Shown here piece by piece: positions 1-10,142 of a DNA stretch of 64,000 nt. Numbering within the stretch: position 1 is the first letter of the stretch; every line of letters starts with the position of its first letter. The notes beneath the pieces were generated by a model. It worked only from the letters and a program-made list of their open reading frames with translations, was not told the origin of the DNA and ran no database searches. Both the position numbers and the translations under genes were made by a program. The stretch is from Malania oleifera (taxonomy: Eukaryota; Streptophyta; Magnoliopsida; Santalales; Ximeniaceae): assembly GCF_029873635.1 (NCBI RefSeq), contig NC_080420.1:28573032-28637031 (forward strand), given 5' to 3'.

Positions 1-695
1 TTTATTTTTGCATAAAACATTTCAATACATACATATATATAGTCTCATTATTCTCAGTGCAAATCACATAACCTAGTTTCAAATACATTTCCAATATAAA
101 TCATATGCCACACAATTTAATTTGATATTCGTATCATAATAATGACAAGTAAAATATCATATTCTCATTTTCACATATTTACTCAACTAGTAATTTCCAA
201 AAATAACTGTCATAATTTATTCCCCTTACCTGCTTACTGAGAGGTCTGCTAAAAATCTCTAAACCCTTGCCCGCGGCATACAGAGTTCAAAATCCTAAAA
301 TCACATTTTCCCCAATTCAATCAACTTAGCCCTAAAATTACAATTATTTTTAACATCCCTAGGCTCACACACTTTCATTAACCGGTTAAATTTTAAAAAC
401 TAACGTGAGTATGATTCACTTCCCATATTTAAATTTAATTCCTAACATATTAAAAAAAACACCAATATGATCAAATCCTCGCAATTTAGCTTAATTCCAA
501 GAATATTTCCAAAAACCTAATATAATCAAATCCTTCAGGTTAATTTAATCTTAAGAATATTTCCCCAAAATCTCCATTTAACCAAATCCTTGCAGCTTAA
601 CTTAATTCCAAAATATTCCCAAAAATCTAATTTAATTAAATCCCTACAATTTAACTTAATCCCAAAACATTCCCAAAAATCTGGTATAATCCAAT
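1..695. other. AT-rich intergenic DNA, nothing recognised
   Basis: This stretch has no credible reading frame. Between about 440 and 690 a loose unit recurs, roughly 'aatttaacttaattccaaaatattcccaaaaatcta' in shortened and diverged forms, so the area looks like a decayed local repeat. No family was identified. Confidence 0.5.
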
Positions 696-765
696 GCTCC
701 AATTTAATAATCACATATTATAATTTAACCGGTTGAGTTATAATATGTGATTATTAAATTGGAGC
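696..765. repeat. Perfect 28-bp inverted repeat (hairpin)
   Basis: Positions 696-723 are exactly the reverse complement of 738-765. The 14-nt loop (724-737) contains the palindrome AACCGGTT. The arms begin GCTCCAATTTAATAATCAC. The perfect arms in AT-rich DNA suggest a recent snap-back duplication or a foldback-element tip. No flanking TSD was seen. Confidence 0.85.
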
Positions 766-1096
766 AAAATAATTGACATAATTTATACTCACCTTAGCCT
801 TGAAGTGGTGTTTAGGATTCCCAAATCAAAAATTCGCTCCTACTAACATGACGAGGACCAAGCCTAGGACCTTGTGGTAGTGTTCGATCGTCAACTTGGC
901 TGAAGATTTGACAGAAATTGAGGAGAGAGAGAGAATTTACCTTACCTCATGAGTGGTGCCTACGACCCTCCTACGATAAATTCAGTCTGGTTAAAATATT
1001 GGTGGCCGAAATAAGAACCCAATGGTATTTTCCGTTTTTCAATCGACACACTTTTGATCGAGGAAATCGAGGAAAGAAAGAAAGAAGTGAGGAGAG
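766..1096. other. Non-coding stretch, no gene seen
   Basis: A 64-codon open frame lies here (918-1112), but it runs into purine-rich GA repeats and has no recognisable domain, so it is not called as a gene. Confidence 0.4.
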
Positions 1097-1280
1097 AAAG
1101 TTGAGACTATAAGGAGAGAGAGTGGAGAAGCATGCTTTGGGGGGGGGGGGGGTTCAAATTCACTTCACATGAAATGTCTGAAGGATCTAAAAAGTTGAGA
1201 GACGGTGAGGAGAGAGAGTGGAGAAGCACGCTTGGGGGGGGGGGGTTCAGATTCACTTCCCAGGAAATGTTGGAAGGATT
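1097..1280. repeat. Tandem duplication with poly-G runs
   Basis: Two copies of about 90 bp, 1097-1190 and 1191-1280, both begin AAAGTTGAGA. Each contains a GGAGAGAGAGTGGAGAAGC purine tract followed by a run of 14 Gs (1139-1152) or 12 Gs (1234-1245) and then TTCA(A/G)ATTCACTTC. Confidence 0.85.
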
Positions 1281-1297
1281 TTAATCCTTTAGTTACC

Positions 1298-1329
<32 letters not shown>

Positions 1330-2330
1330 ATTTATTTAATCAATTCAATTTAATAATATTTAATTAATTACTTAATAATTTTTTTTTCTTTTACTTTCAT
1401 GTCCATTATTTTTGTCATCGTTACACATTTCACCTCTTCGGAAGGTCGATTTGATCATCTTTTTGAGTGGTTAAAAATATATCCTCTTTAGAAGGTAAAT
1501 ATTTACCATGTCTTGTAGAGATTAGATATACAACCTCTTCAGGAGGTCTATCTCTTCGGGAGGTTAAATATGTAGACGAAAGATTTAAATATATTATTTT
1601 TTTAGGAGGACTATCTCTTTGAGAGATTTAAATATATAGTCTCTTTAGGATGACTATCTTATCATTTCTTCTGAAGATTAATACTTTTCAAACTTTAAGA
1701 GACATATTCTCTTTTTGAGAATATTATATTGTTGTGGAGTAAAGTTATAAGAAATAAATAAATTAAATATGATTAAAAATATCTCAGTTGGTTAGAATCT
1801 CGCGCTAATAACGTGTTATAAAAGATGTAAGAAAATAAATAGAGATGAGACAAAAATTTTCATGATTCGACTATACCTACTCCACGGGCGGATGATATAA
1901 AACACTTTACTATCTCGAGAAAAATTACAAGATGATATGAAACCGACCCTTGTACAAAGTATCTCAAGTTTTATATAAGGTATCTCTCTTCTCTCTATCT
2001 CTCATCTCCTTTCTATATATCCTATTTACTTTAAGCATTCAAGTGTGTATATAAACATGCAATGTGTGTATGCAAACATGTTATGTGTGTATGCAATAGG
2101 TCAATATGGATAATAAGACATTTATTAGGATGAAAAATCAAAATAGTGAAAGTTGGAGTGATATACATATTTTTCATAAGATTCATTCCTGGCTCTCATA
2201 TATTAATTAAAATTTTTTAAGTTTGATTCTAACTAGCCTATTTAAATTGGAATTATAATTCTTCATGGAATCATATTCCAAACACAATCGATTTTTGATT
2301 CTACAAACTAAACGCCGTTGATTTTAACAA
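1281..2330. other. AT repeat and degenerate short repeats, no gene
   Basis: An (AT)n microsatellite lies at about 1303-1327. From about 1430 to 1700 a motif like CTCTTCRGGAGGT, alternating with TTAAATATRTAGA, recurs at irregular spacing. From 2040 to 2100 TGTGTATGCAAACATG-like units repeat. No coding potential was recognised. Confidence 0.5.
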
Positions 2331-2790
2331 ACCAAATAGAAGGTAAAAGTGAAAGTGGGGATTCTATTACTCTCCCCGATACTCCCCTCGTCTCATCTCA
2401 ACCCCGACTCTTCCCAATACTCCAATCTCTCGCACTCTCTCTCTCTCTCGACACTCTCCCATCCCTTTCTCCTCTTTTTCAGCTTCTCTTTGCGGAGACG
2501 AGCTTCTGGGAAATCTGGTTGGAAGCGGTGCGTTTCGGGCGCAGTAAGTAGGGCTTTTCTTTGCTGTTTCGAGCTCTATTTGTGCTGCAGGAATCGATCA
2601 GTTTGAGCGATTCAACAACCGATTTGTAGGGTTTTGGGACTCGGGAAATGTTGTGGCTTTGTTCAGAGAACGTTCTCTCGGCGGTGGTTTCTTCAATTCA
2701 GTGGCATTTCGGTGCTGCAAGCCGTATGTGCTGACTTTCAGGTGAAGTTTGGAATTGTGGCTTAATTATGGGAAATACTTTCATTTTAGG
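2331..2790 (+). repeat. UTR-like sequence U, plus-strand copy; possible MAT1 leader exon
   Basis: The sequence is pyrimidine-rich with CT repeats (about 2426-2450), then CAGCTTCTCTTTGCGGAGAC, then a possible splice donor GTAAGT after GGGCGCA (about 2544). It looks like a plant 5' UTR plus the start of an intron. A clearly homologous copy, which I judge to be roughly 80 percent identical by eye, lies in the opposite orientation at about 8571-9000. It could be the non-coding first exon of MAT1, spliced to an acceptor at about 10042 just before the start codon, but this is inferred only from position and appearance. It could also be the 5' end of another gene or a mobile copy. Confidence 0.5.
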
Positions 2791-5740
2791 AGTTCAAATT
2801 CTCCCAAATATACGTGAATGTGTAGAAAATATTGGAACCAATTTAGAGCTGAAATTCTGAAACTGTCAATGGCTTGTTCTTCGACTGTGCCTGCATGACA
2901 TAAGTGTTCAGAGGTTGTTGCTTGCTGTCAACAATTGACCACTCTCTTTGAAAGAATGTTATAAAATCTTGTCACATAACTTGGGTGGAATAAGATAACT
3001 TTAAGAACTGGGACTGGGTTAATTGCAGCTGCTAATCACTTTATCGATTCCCCTGTGCTTAAGGATGCGTCTCCAATAGGTCATGTAAATCATAGTTTGG
3101 TAGTGATCCGCCTTTTTTAATGTATGTCAGAAGGTAAATTAATTATTTTTTTAGAAGTTCCAAGTATTATTGATTTACACTGCCAGTACTTTTTAAATTA
3201 ATTAAATTAATTATAGGAGAAGTGCCTGTGTAAGGTTGTTCTTATATATCATATGGCAATATATAATACTGTTGGCAATATATGTTTAATATGAGACTGT
3301 TGGCAGTATAAGTTCACTTCCCCTGCATCTCTTCCTCTTCCAGTAATCCTTCTCACATGGAATTCAATTGGGTAATTGAGTTCAGAATAGTCATTTTCCT
3401 TGGCACATTGCATGTGCAAATCTGTTATGTGCTTATATTTATGCTAATCCAGATGATGAATAGGAATTTTCCTTTCCATTTTCTTATCAATTCTGATTTG
3501 TTCAGAATTTCCTGAGATTTGAAAAGTGGGTCTAGGGTCACTTGCTCCATTCTCGGAGATTATAGAGTCGTGACAGAATTGTAAGCCTTGCAGTTTTTCT
3601 TCTCCTTTTCTGTTGTTTGAAGTTCATTTGTAAATCTATTAGTCATGGATTTTGAAAGACCCTTCTATGATTTGTCTTATTTTTTTTTCAGATGCTAGTT
3701 GTGCATTTTGTTACTTTTTTGATGTGTTTATGTCATTTGTCAGTATTTTAGGGACTAATTTTTTGATTTCAAATTTAGAAATGATTGTTGATAACTGAGG
3801 TTTGGTGTAGCATGTCTTTACGTTGGTTATTTGCTTATTTTTGGCAGGGAAGTCTATGCTCTATCAATTGTGGGGCCTTTTTCCAACTGCTGTGACCAAT
3901 CTGTTGGATCTTACTAGGCTGTACAATATCTCAATTCTTATCATCAAATGAGCTCAGTAGTGTAGCAAACCTCCATGCTAGGGTATGTGATAATGTGAAC
4001 ATTTGTGTGAAGTAACTTCTAGTTTCAAAACTTCAGTTTTTTTAGCGATAGAAAAGAAATGAAAGCAAAGTTAACTCAATGCAGTATGCTTAAATGCACA
4101 AAAAAAGTGGCATCTCCTTTCCCCCTTTGCATAAGTTTATATTTTGTGGTGTCATTGCCGCTGTGTTAATAACTTGTTTGTTAATAACTCTTGGTTGGTT
4201 TTTGTCCTGCATTCATCATACTGTAAATTAATACTGAACTTATGCTATGAAAGTAAGTTTGCCAACTTTGATCCATTTTTATGTGGGAGTCATCTATTCG
4301 TAGATACAGCCTCTCTGCTTGGGGCAAGGCTTGTCTTTGTTTGGCACTCCCTAGTCACCCCTTTTGTAAGAGCTTCATGCACTAGGCTGCTTTATCATTG
4401 TTACTGTTATTTTTCTGAATCTGATGCTGTGACTGGAATGCATGGGTATGAATGTTTTTAGTTTTAATAAAATTTTGGGTCGCTCCTCTAAATTGTCATG
4501 TAGATTTCATTAATGTATATTGTGGGGCAGTTGTATAGGGGTATAGGCTTTTGAGAAGTATATGTGCTTTTTGAAAGCAATCATATGTTTTTTGATGTGT
4601 TTGTTTCATTAATCATTTTAAAGAAAATTGCGAACATTGTAAATATTTTGGGATGTCTTAGCAAGCTAGCAATATTCCTACATAATGAAATTCGTTCAAA
4701 GCTCTCCACACTCTTAAATGATTTTCTTTCCCTTCTCATTTTGACTATTATTATATTTTCCATGCATATGATTCCCGGAATTATTGCCGAATTGTCACTG
4801 GATTTAAAAAAAAAAAATATATTTTTCCTGCAATATATATATCAAATGATTCTGTGCTGTTTATGGAGCTGAACAATTCTTGGATCATGATTTTGTATAT
4901 GGTCATGTATTATGTTCTTTTAAGTTTATATGATAACTATATTTTGAGATATCTATGAGGATATGCATTACTCATTAATTGTGTTTTGTCATATTTTGAT
5001 GTTAGTTGTGCAAGTAGAAGTCATTTTCCCATAAAGTAGAAGGTTTTTCATAGTACAAAGTATTGTTTGTGGTTGTTTGCCAACATCCATATTCTTCATA
5101 CAGTGGAAATATTAAGTTGGCACATATGATTGATGACAAGTTAAAGAAAATGTTTGTTTTGGTTGCACTTTTGTGTGGCTAAGCTTTGCTATTAATTCTG
5201 AATTTGAATGATGATTTTCGATGCTGATATTTCAAGTTGTATTTCAAGATTACTTTGGAATTTCATTTTTACATATTTGTGGTTGCCTGGTTGGTTGTGA
5301 ATGCTCAAAGAATGTGAGAAGGAGGGTGCATTTAGTATTTCATAAGCAGTGTCTGATTGTTGGCTTGAGGTCTTAAGAGGTGAATATCTATTGCGATATC
5401 AATATCATAGGTGAATAATTAGCACATATATTAAAATAAGGAAAATTTCTGGCTTATTAATATAAGATAAGTTATTTTTAAAATTTTTAATGGGAAAATA
5501 GTACATAAGCTATTCTGGTTATGATGCTTCTGGTCTTAGAACAAAGCAATGGTACTTAGGAAACACAGAATGTTTTGATTCATGAAATTGAAACAGGAGT
5601 GTGGTACAACATTTGCTCTAAAATGTGGTCCACAAGGGTACTTCTATGTAAGTGAAGAATGTATTAATAACTGTGATATATTTAAAAGAGGCAGTTGAAA
5701 AATGTTTCTAAATTCTGTACTGGTTATTTTGGCAGATTTT
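2791..5740. other. Non-coding DNA, no gene recognised
   Basis: T-rich, intron-like sequence. The longest frames (for example 4144-4461) show no domain, no repeated codon pattern and no neighbours that would support them. If the leader exon at about 2400-2540 is real, this is part of the 5' UTR intron of MAT1. Confidence 0.45.
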
Positions 5741-5769
5741 TCTTTCTTTGATATTCAGCATGATTGGTT

Positions 5770-5960
5770 TGGATCATTGACTGCCTGCTTCTCTCTTCCC
5801 CCCCTCACAAAGCCGCTGTCACTGCCAGAAGTAGTAGCAGAAGTTGGCGCTTCATCAGTAGTGGCCAGTTCTTTGTATGGCTGTGGGAAGCTCCCTACAT
5901 GAGTTCCTTTTTTCCTTTCTCCTTTACAGAACCTTTGTGACACTATAACATTATTTTTGA
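5770..5960 (-). pseudogene. Unidentified gene fragment G, minus-strand copy
   Basis: Read on the minus strand this gives a frame containing VGSFPQPYKEL and TSATTSGSDSGFVRGG. The second copy at 9300-9420 on the plus strand keeps the same frame, with VGSFLQPYQVP and SDTSSGSDNGFVRE. Both copies also share the adjoining AT-rich non-coding sequence. Conservation of the frame between copies suggests the segment came from a coding exon, but I do not recognise the protein. It may be a fragment captured by a transposon. Confidence 0.45.
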
Positions 5961-6036
5961 ATTCTAATTAAATTTTGGGACAAAATATAATTACATCCCT
6001 TACAACCATATTATCTACTACAACATTATGTTTGGT

Positions 6037-6610
6037 ATGCAGGAATGGAATGGGGAGTGGAATGGAATGACCATTCAAATTCCGTTGTTTGGTGACAAAC
6101 ATAGAATCACACTAGAATGAAATGGGTATTCCATTCTCTAGTCTAGGAGTGAGCATAATTCGGCCAAAACTAAATTAACCAAATAAATTTGGTCGGTTCT
6201 ATTTGGTTAAAATTTTTTTCGGTTCGGTTCAATTTTTATTTTCATTGAATTTCGGTTTTCGCTTTTTGGTTTGTTTTTAGGATTTAATGTGTTCAGTTAA
6301 CCAAATTAACGGAATAGTATATATTAATAATTAATAATTTATATACGTTTTTATAGATTATATATATTAATTTTTATATATATTATATAAATTATACATA
6401 TTAAATTATTAATTCAGTTAAAATCAGTTAACCGATTTAATCAAAATTCGATTTAGTCAGTTTTAGGGTTGGTTAATATGAAATTTCTGTTCGGTTTGGT
6501 TAACACAATTCTTTACTTGAAATTTTTTGGTTAATTCGGTTAATTAACCGAATTAACTGTACCAACTGAATGCTCACCCCTACTCCATTTCATTCTCATG
6601 TTTCGTACAA
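6037..6610. mobile_element. GGAATGG-type MITE carrying a nested second MITE
   Basis: The outer element begins TTTGGTATGCAGGAATGG and ends with CATTCTCATGTTTCGTACAAA, an imperfect inverted repeat of its start. Related tips lie at about 9000-9030, 9145-9165 and 52588-52730. A second MITE (6144-6582) is inserted inside it. Confidence 0.6.
6144..6582. mobile_element. hAT-like MITE with TAGGAGTGAGCAT termini
   Basis: The left end TAGGAGTGAGCAT and right end ATGCTCACCCCTA form a terminal inverted repeat. The interior is rich in CGGTTYGGTTAA and TTAACCGAATT motifs facing both ways. This organisation is common in small non-autonomous elements of plants. The flanking 8-mers (CTCTAGTC and CTCCATTT) agree only in part, so the TSD is decayed or misplaced. 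It carries no coding sequence. Confidence 0.65.
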
Positions 6611-8570
6611 ATAATTAATAGTGAAATGGAATACTCATTAATTTTTTAAAAAATACATTAAAAATGTGCAAATCTAATAAATTTTTTTAAGGAAATCAAC
6701 TCTTTTAAAGATAAAAAAATTAAAGCATTCATTTATAATGCACATATAGAATTTTAAAAAGAAAATTTGACAAAGTAAATCCTGACCATTTCATTATATC
6801 AATATCACATGTTTTAAGTGCATACTAAATTAAAAATTCCTATTCTATTAAGAATAAATGCAATTACAAATCAAAATACTATTTTTTAAATATGACATTA
6901 AGTAATTACAATGCAATATGCAATTCACAAAAATGGCTATAAGTATTTAATTACAATTCAAACTATTTCTATAAATATGACATTAAGTAATTGCAATGCA
7001 ATAAGTAATTCACAGAAATGCAATTAGGAAATGCAGTTATGAAGCAAATTGAAGAAGGATAACACAATTCAAAATAAAATTTCTATAATTATGACAGTAA
7101 TAAGTAATTTCAATGCTATTGGCTGCATTTGGTAAAGTAAATCCCTAAAAATGGCTCCAAAAGAAGCCCTCCATTTGATATGCTCTGCTATTCTAAAGAC
7201 CAAAGCAGTACATTCTAGTCTAAATGTGAGCCAAATAACCAGCCAATGCTTGAGAAAGCAACCTGAAAACTAAGGAAAGAGTAGGCTATAAACATAGGTC
7301 AGGAAACATAGGTAAGGAATACAGTTACCAAGTAAATCGAAGAATTAGGTAAGGAATACAGTTACGAAGTAAATTGAAGAAGGATAACACAATTCAAAAT
7401 ACTATTTCCGTAAATATGTCAGTAATAAGTAATTACAATGCTATTTACTGCATTTGGTAAAGCAAATCCACAAAAAAAAGAAAAAAAAAAAGTTCCAAAA
7501 AATGCCCTCCATTTGACATGCATGCGCTGTTCTAAAGATCAAAGCAATACATTGTAGTCTAAAGAAGAGCAAAATAACCAGCCAATACTTGAGAAAGCAA
7601 CCTGAAATCTAATGAAAGAGTAGGCTATAAACAGATCAAGATCGAGAATTGCTCTTTGGTGGAGTTTTGTGGAGTTCCATATCTGTGTTATGTGATTATT
7701 TGTTTAAATCTCACCTTGGTGTGCTAAAGGGACAGGTATCAATCATGTGGAACATGTCAGTTTCCAAACAAATTTTATTTGTTTAGAGTTCCATCCTTGT
7801 TCCAACAACTCTAGTAATGTAATTGGAAAATAGGGCAGAATAACAAATGAAGAAATTAGTTCCTTTAGTTGTTCCTCATTTTCATGGAAACCAACAAAGA
7901 GGATGGAAATAAAAACCCAAGCATCATTAATTGAACGTAAATAACAAATCACACATACCAAAATAAAAAATTACAATTAACTATTGCTGGTAAACACAGG
8001 TTAACCCCTATTTTTTTCCCACAATACAAAATGAAGAATAATAACAGCAGGATAGAATTTAGTAATAAGAGTAGGATAAAATAATTAACAGAGTAGAACT
8101 CATTCCAACAAAACTTGTGTTCTGCCAGTTCCTTTGTTTGGCAGTTCAGTACGTTTTCCCTTCCATAATTCCTTAGTCCGTTGTTTGTTTTTGGGAATTA
8201 GATTTTTCTTTCACATAGCATTAACTGAAAGTTGGGTATATGATATTTTTTACGCAGGAAGATAGGGCCGCAACAGAGCATGGTGCATCTCACCTAGAAC
8301 CCAGATGTGCTTAAAAAGTTGGCACACATATCTATGGGGCATGCATTATTAATAGATTGGCACTTGGGATTTCATACTTTTTTGGTATACATCAATTGTG
8401 TTTTGTTCATTTCTTCTAATAATTTGGTTGGATTTAAATTGTTGGGAGATGGATTAATATTTTGTATGAAGACGATGATGACAAGGATGGGTCTGTGACT
8501 TACGGATCTGGAAAAAAAAAAACTACTTCACAAATAGAAGTAAATTAAATCTCAAAAACAAATCCAGAAT
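6611..8570. repeat. Non-coding DNA with two diverged copies of a ~280-bp unit
   Basis: Sequence around 7020-7290 is repeated at about 7350-7640 with an offset of 325 bp. For example CTGCATTTGGTAAAG occurs at 7123 and 7448, and GAGTAGGCTATAAACA occurs in both. A shorter ATGACATTAAGTAATT repeat lies at 6890-7010. No gene was recognised. Short frames such as 7743-7961 have no support. Confidence 0.6.
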
Positions 8571-9000
8571 GAAAGTATTTCCCAGAATTAAGCTACAATT
8601 TCAGACTTCACCTGAAAATTAGCAAACACGACGTGCAGCACTCAGATGCCACTGAACTGGAGCAACCACTGCCAGGGGAATGTTCTTTGAGCAAAGCCCC
8701 AACACTTCCTGAGTCCCAAAACCCAACAAATCAGTTGCCAAATCGCTCAACTTGATTGAATTCTGCAGCACAAAAAGAGCTCAAAACAGCAGAGAAAAGA
8801 CCTAATTTTTCACTGCGCCTGAAATGCTCCGCTTCCAACCAGATTTCCCAGAAGCTCGTCTCTGCGAAGAGAAGCTGGAAAGAGGGCAGAAGGGGATGGG
8901 AGAAAGTGCAAGAGAATAGAGAGAGAGTGAGGGGAGTATCGGTGAGAGTCGGGGAGTATGGGAGAGTCAGGAATGGAAATAAAATGTTGAAATGGGCATT
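8571..9000 (-). repeat. UTR-like sequence U, minus-strand copy
   Basis: This is the inverted homologue of 2331-2790. The shared core reads GAGACGAGCTTCTGGGAAAT on the minus strand, and alignment continues to GGGAAATACTTTC. In this copy the bases at the supposed donor are GTGAAA in place of GTAAGT, so it would not splice in the same way. The copy ends in a GGAATGG-type tip at about 9000. Confidence 0.75.
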
Positions 9001-9008
9001 CCATTCCA

Positions 9009-9275
9009 TTCCATCCATTCCTGCACACCAAATATAGTGATAATAGATAATGTGGTTTAAGGGGTGTAATTATATTTTGTTCTAAGATTTAATTAGAATT
9101 CAAAACTAATGTTATAGTGTCACAAAGACTATAAAGGAGGAATTATTCCATTCCTGCATACCAAATATAGTGATAATGGATAATGTGGTTTAAGGGGTGT
9201 AATTATATTTTTTCCTAAAATTTAATTAGAACTCAAAACTAATGTTATAGCCGCACAGAGATTCTGTAAAGGAGG
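9009..9275. repeat. Tandem duplication of a ~135-bp AT-rich unit
   Basis: Two units share CCAAATATAGTGATAATRGA, then ATGTGGTTTAAGGGGTGTAA, and end with a variant of AAAGGAGGAA. They begin at about 9016 and 9160. The same sequence, in single copy and opposite orientation, lies next to fragment G at 5930-6050. Confidence 0.8.
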
Positions 9276-9299
9276 AAGGAAAAAAGAAAATAAATCATG

Positions 9300-9420
9300 A
9301 CATAGGAACTCGTGTTGGGAGCTTCCTGCAGCCGTACCAAGTACCAGCTGCTAACGGTGGAGCGCCGGCTTCTGATACTTCTTCTGGCAGTGACAACGGC
9401 TTTGTGAGGGAGTAAGAGAG
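9300..9420 (+). pseudogene. Unidentified gene fragment G, plus-strand copy
   Basis: This is the second copy of the fragment at 5770-5960. The plus-strand frame contains VGSFLQPYQVPAANGGAP and SDTSSGSDNGFVRE, followed by a stop. The frame is shared between copies while many bases differ. It lies about 650 bp upstream of the MAT1 start codon, so a role in a MAT1 leader or promoter is possible but unsupported. The function is unknown. Confidence 0.4.
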
Positions 9421-9840
9421 AAGCAGGTGATCAATAACCCAAAGAAAATTATCATTTTGTTGAAGCTTGACATCTTGCAGTACAAGTCATCAAAGTTAAA
9501 TGTACCATGAAGTTGTTTATTGTTTATTTAATACGTAGAATCACAATAGTAAATTGATTTGACGATGCATGTGGGTGGATCACAACCAAACGCCTTGACA
9601 CTTTCTGATCTACTTGATGGTGACTTTGATACTTGCAATGAGAAAAGATGAAAACAAATCCGAAATTCCAATCTTAGTTTCTCGCGCTGTATTTCGGTCT
9701 TTTGTTTTATATAATTTTTTTTTTGTTTTATTTGCATTGGCAGTAATTGTTGGGTTCAATTTTCGAAATTCACTTTCAGAAGTGGGTGTTAGAGGCAAGT
9801 GTTTGCTATGTTCAAGGGTTTTAGTATTTCACTGTCTTAG
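9421..9840. other. Putative MAT1 upstream region, no gene recognised
   Basis: AT-rich sequence without a supported gene. The open frames on both strands at 9528-9868 overlap each other and have low-complexity content. If MAT1 has no leader exon, this region and the MITE after it would hold its promoter. No convincing TATA box could be fixed. Confidence 0.35.
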
Positions 9841-9975
9841 TGAGCATAGATTTCAGGTTTGGATTTGAATTTATGTAAATTTGAATGAAATTCATTACGA
9901 TTTTATATTATGTTTGGTTCAAATCCACACAATTCCAAATAGGCCTGAAATCCATGTTTGCAAACATAGGATTAG
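9841..9975. mobile_element. Short foldback MITE (ATTTGGGAGCATGG family), copy 1
   Basis: GGTTTGGATTTGAATTTATG is followed by TTGGTTCAAATCCACA and AATCCATGTTTGCAAA. This is the same layout as the clearer copy at 47811-47943. The tips are diverged. The copy ends about 100 bp upstream of the MAT1 start codon. Confidence 0.55.
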
Positions 9976-10074
9976 ATCATTTGCAGTTAGATTCCTCCTC
10001 TTCTAACACCTTTAATTCGAACTTGTAACACTTAAAATGCAGAAGTCAAGAAAAAAGGAAGGTGGACAGCAAAG

Positions 10075-10142
10075 ATGGTGGTGGCCTCGGGAACCAATTC
10101 CTTTTCCAAGGAAATGACCATAAGAAGGAGGATTGCCAGCAT
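10075..10142 (+). CDS. MAT1: MAT1 coding exon 1
   Basis: It encodes [19 protein letters not shown] and continues to IAS plus two bases (AT) of the next codon. The donor GTAAGC follows at 10143. The sequence upstream, AAATGCAG then AAGTCAAG, could be an acceptor at 10042, which would make the exon start at 10043 and include 32 nt of 5' UTR. Confidence 0.85.

Noticed and set aside
4144..4872. Two frames of about 100 codons upstream of MAT1
   Set aside because: Low-complexity hydrophobic products from T-rich sequence, with no start context, domain or repeat support.
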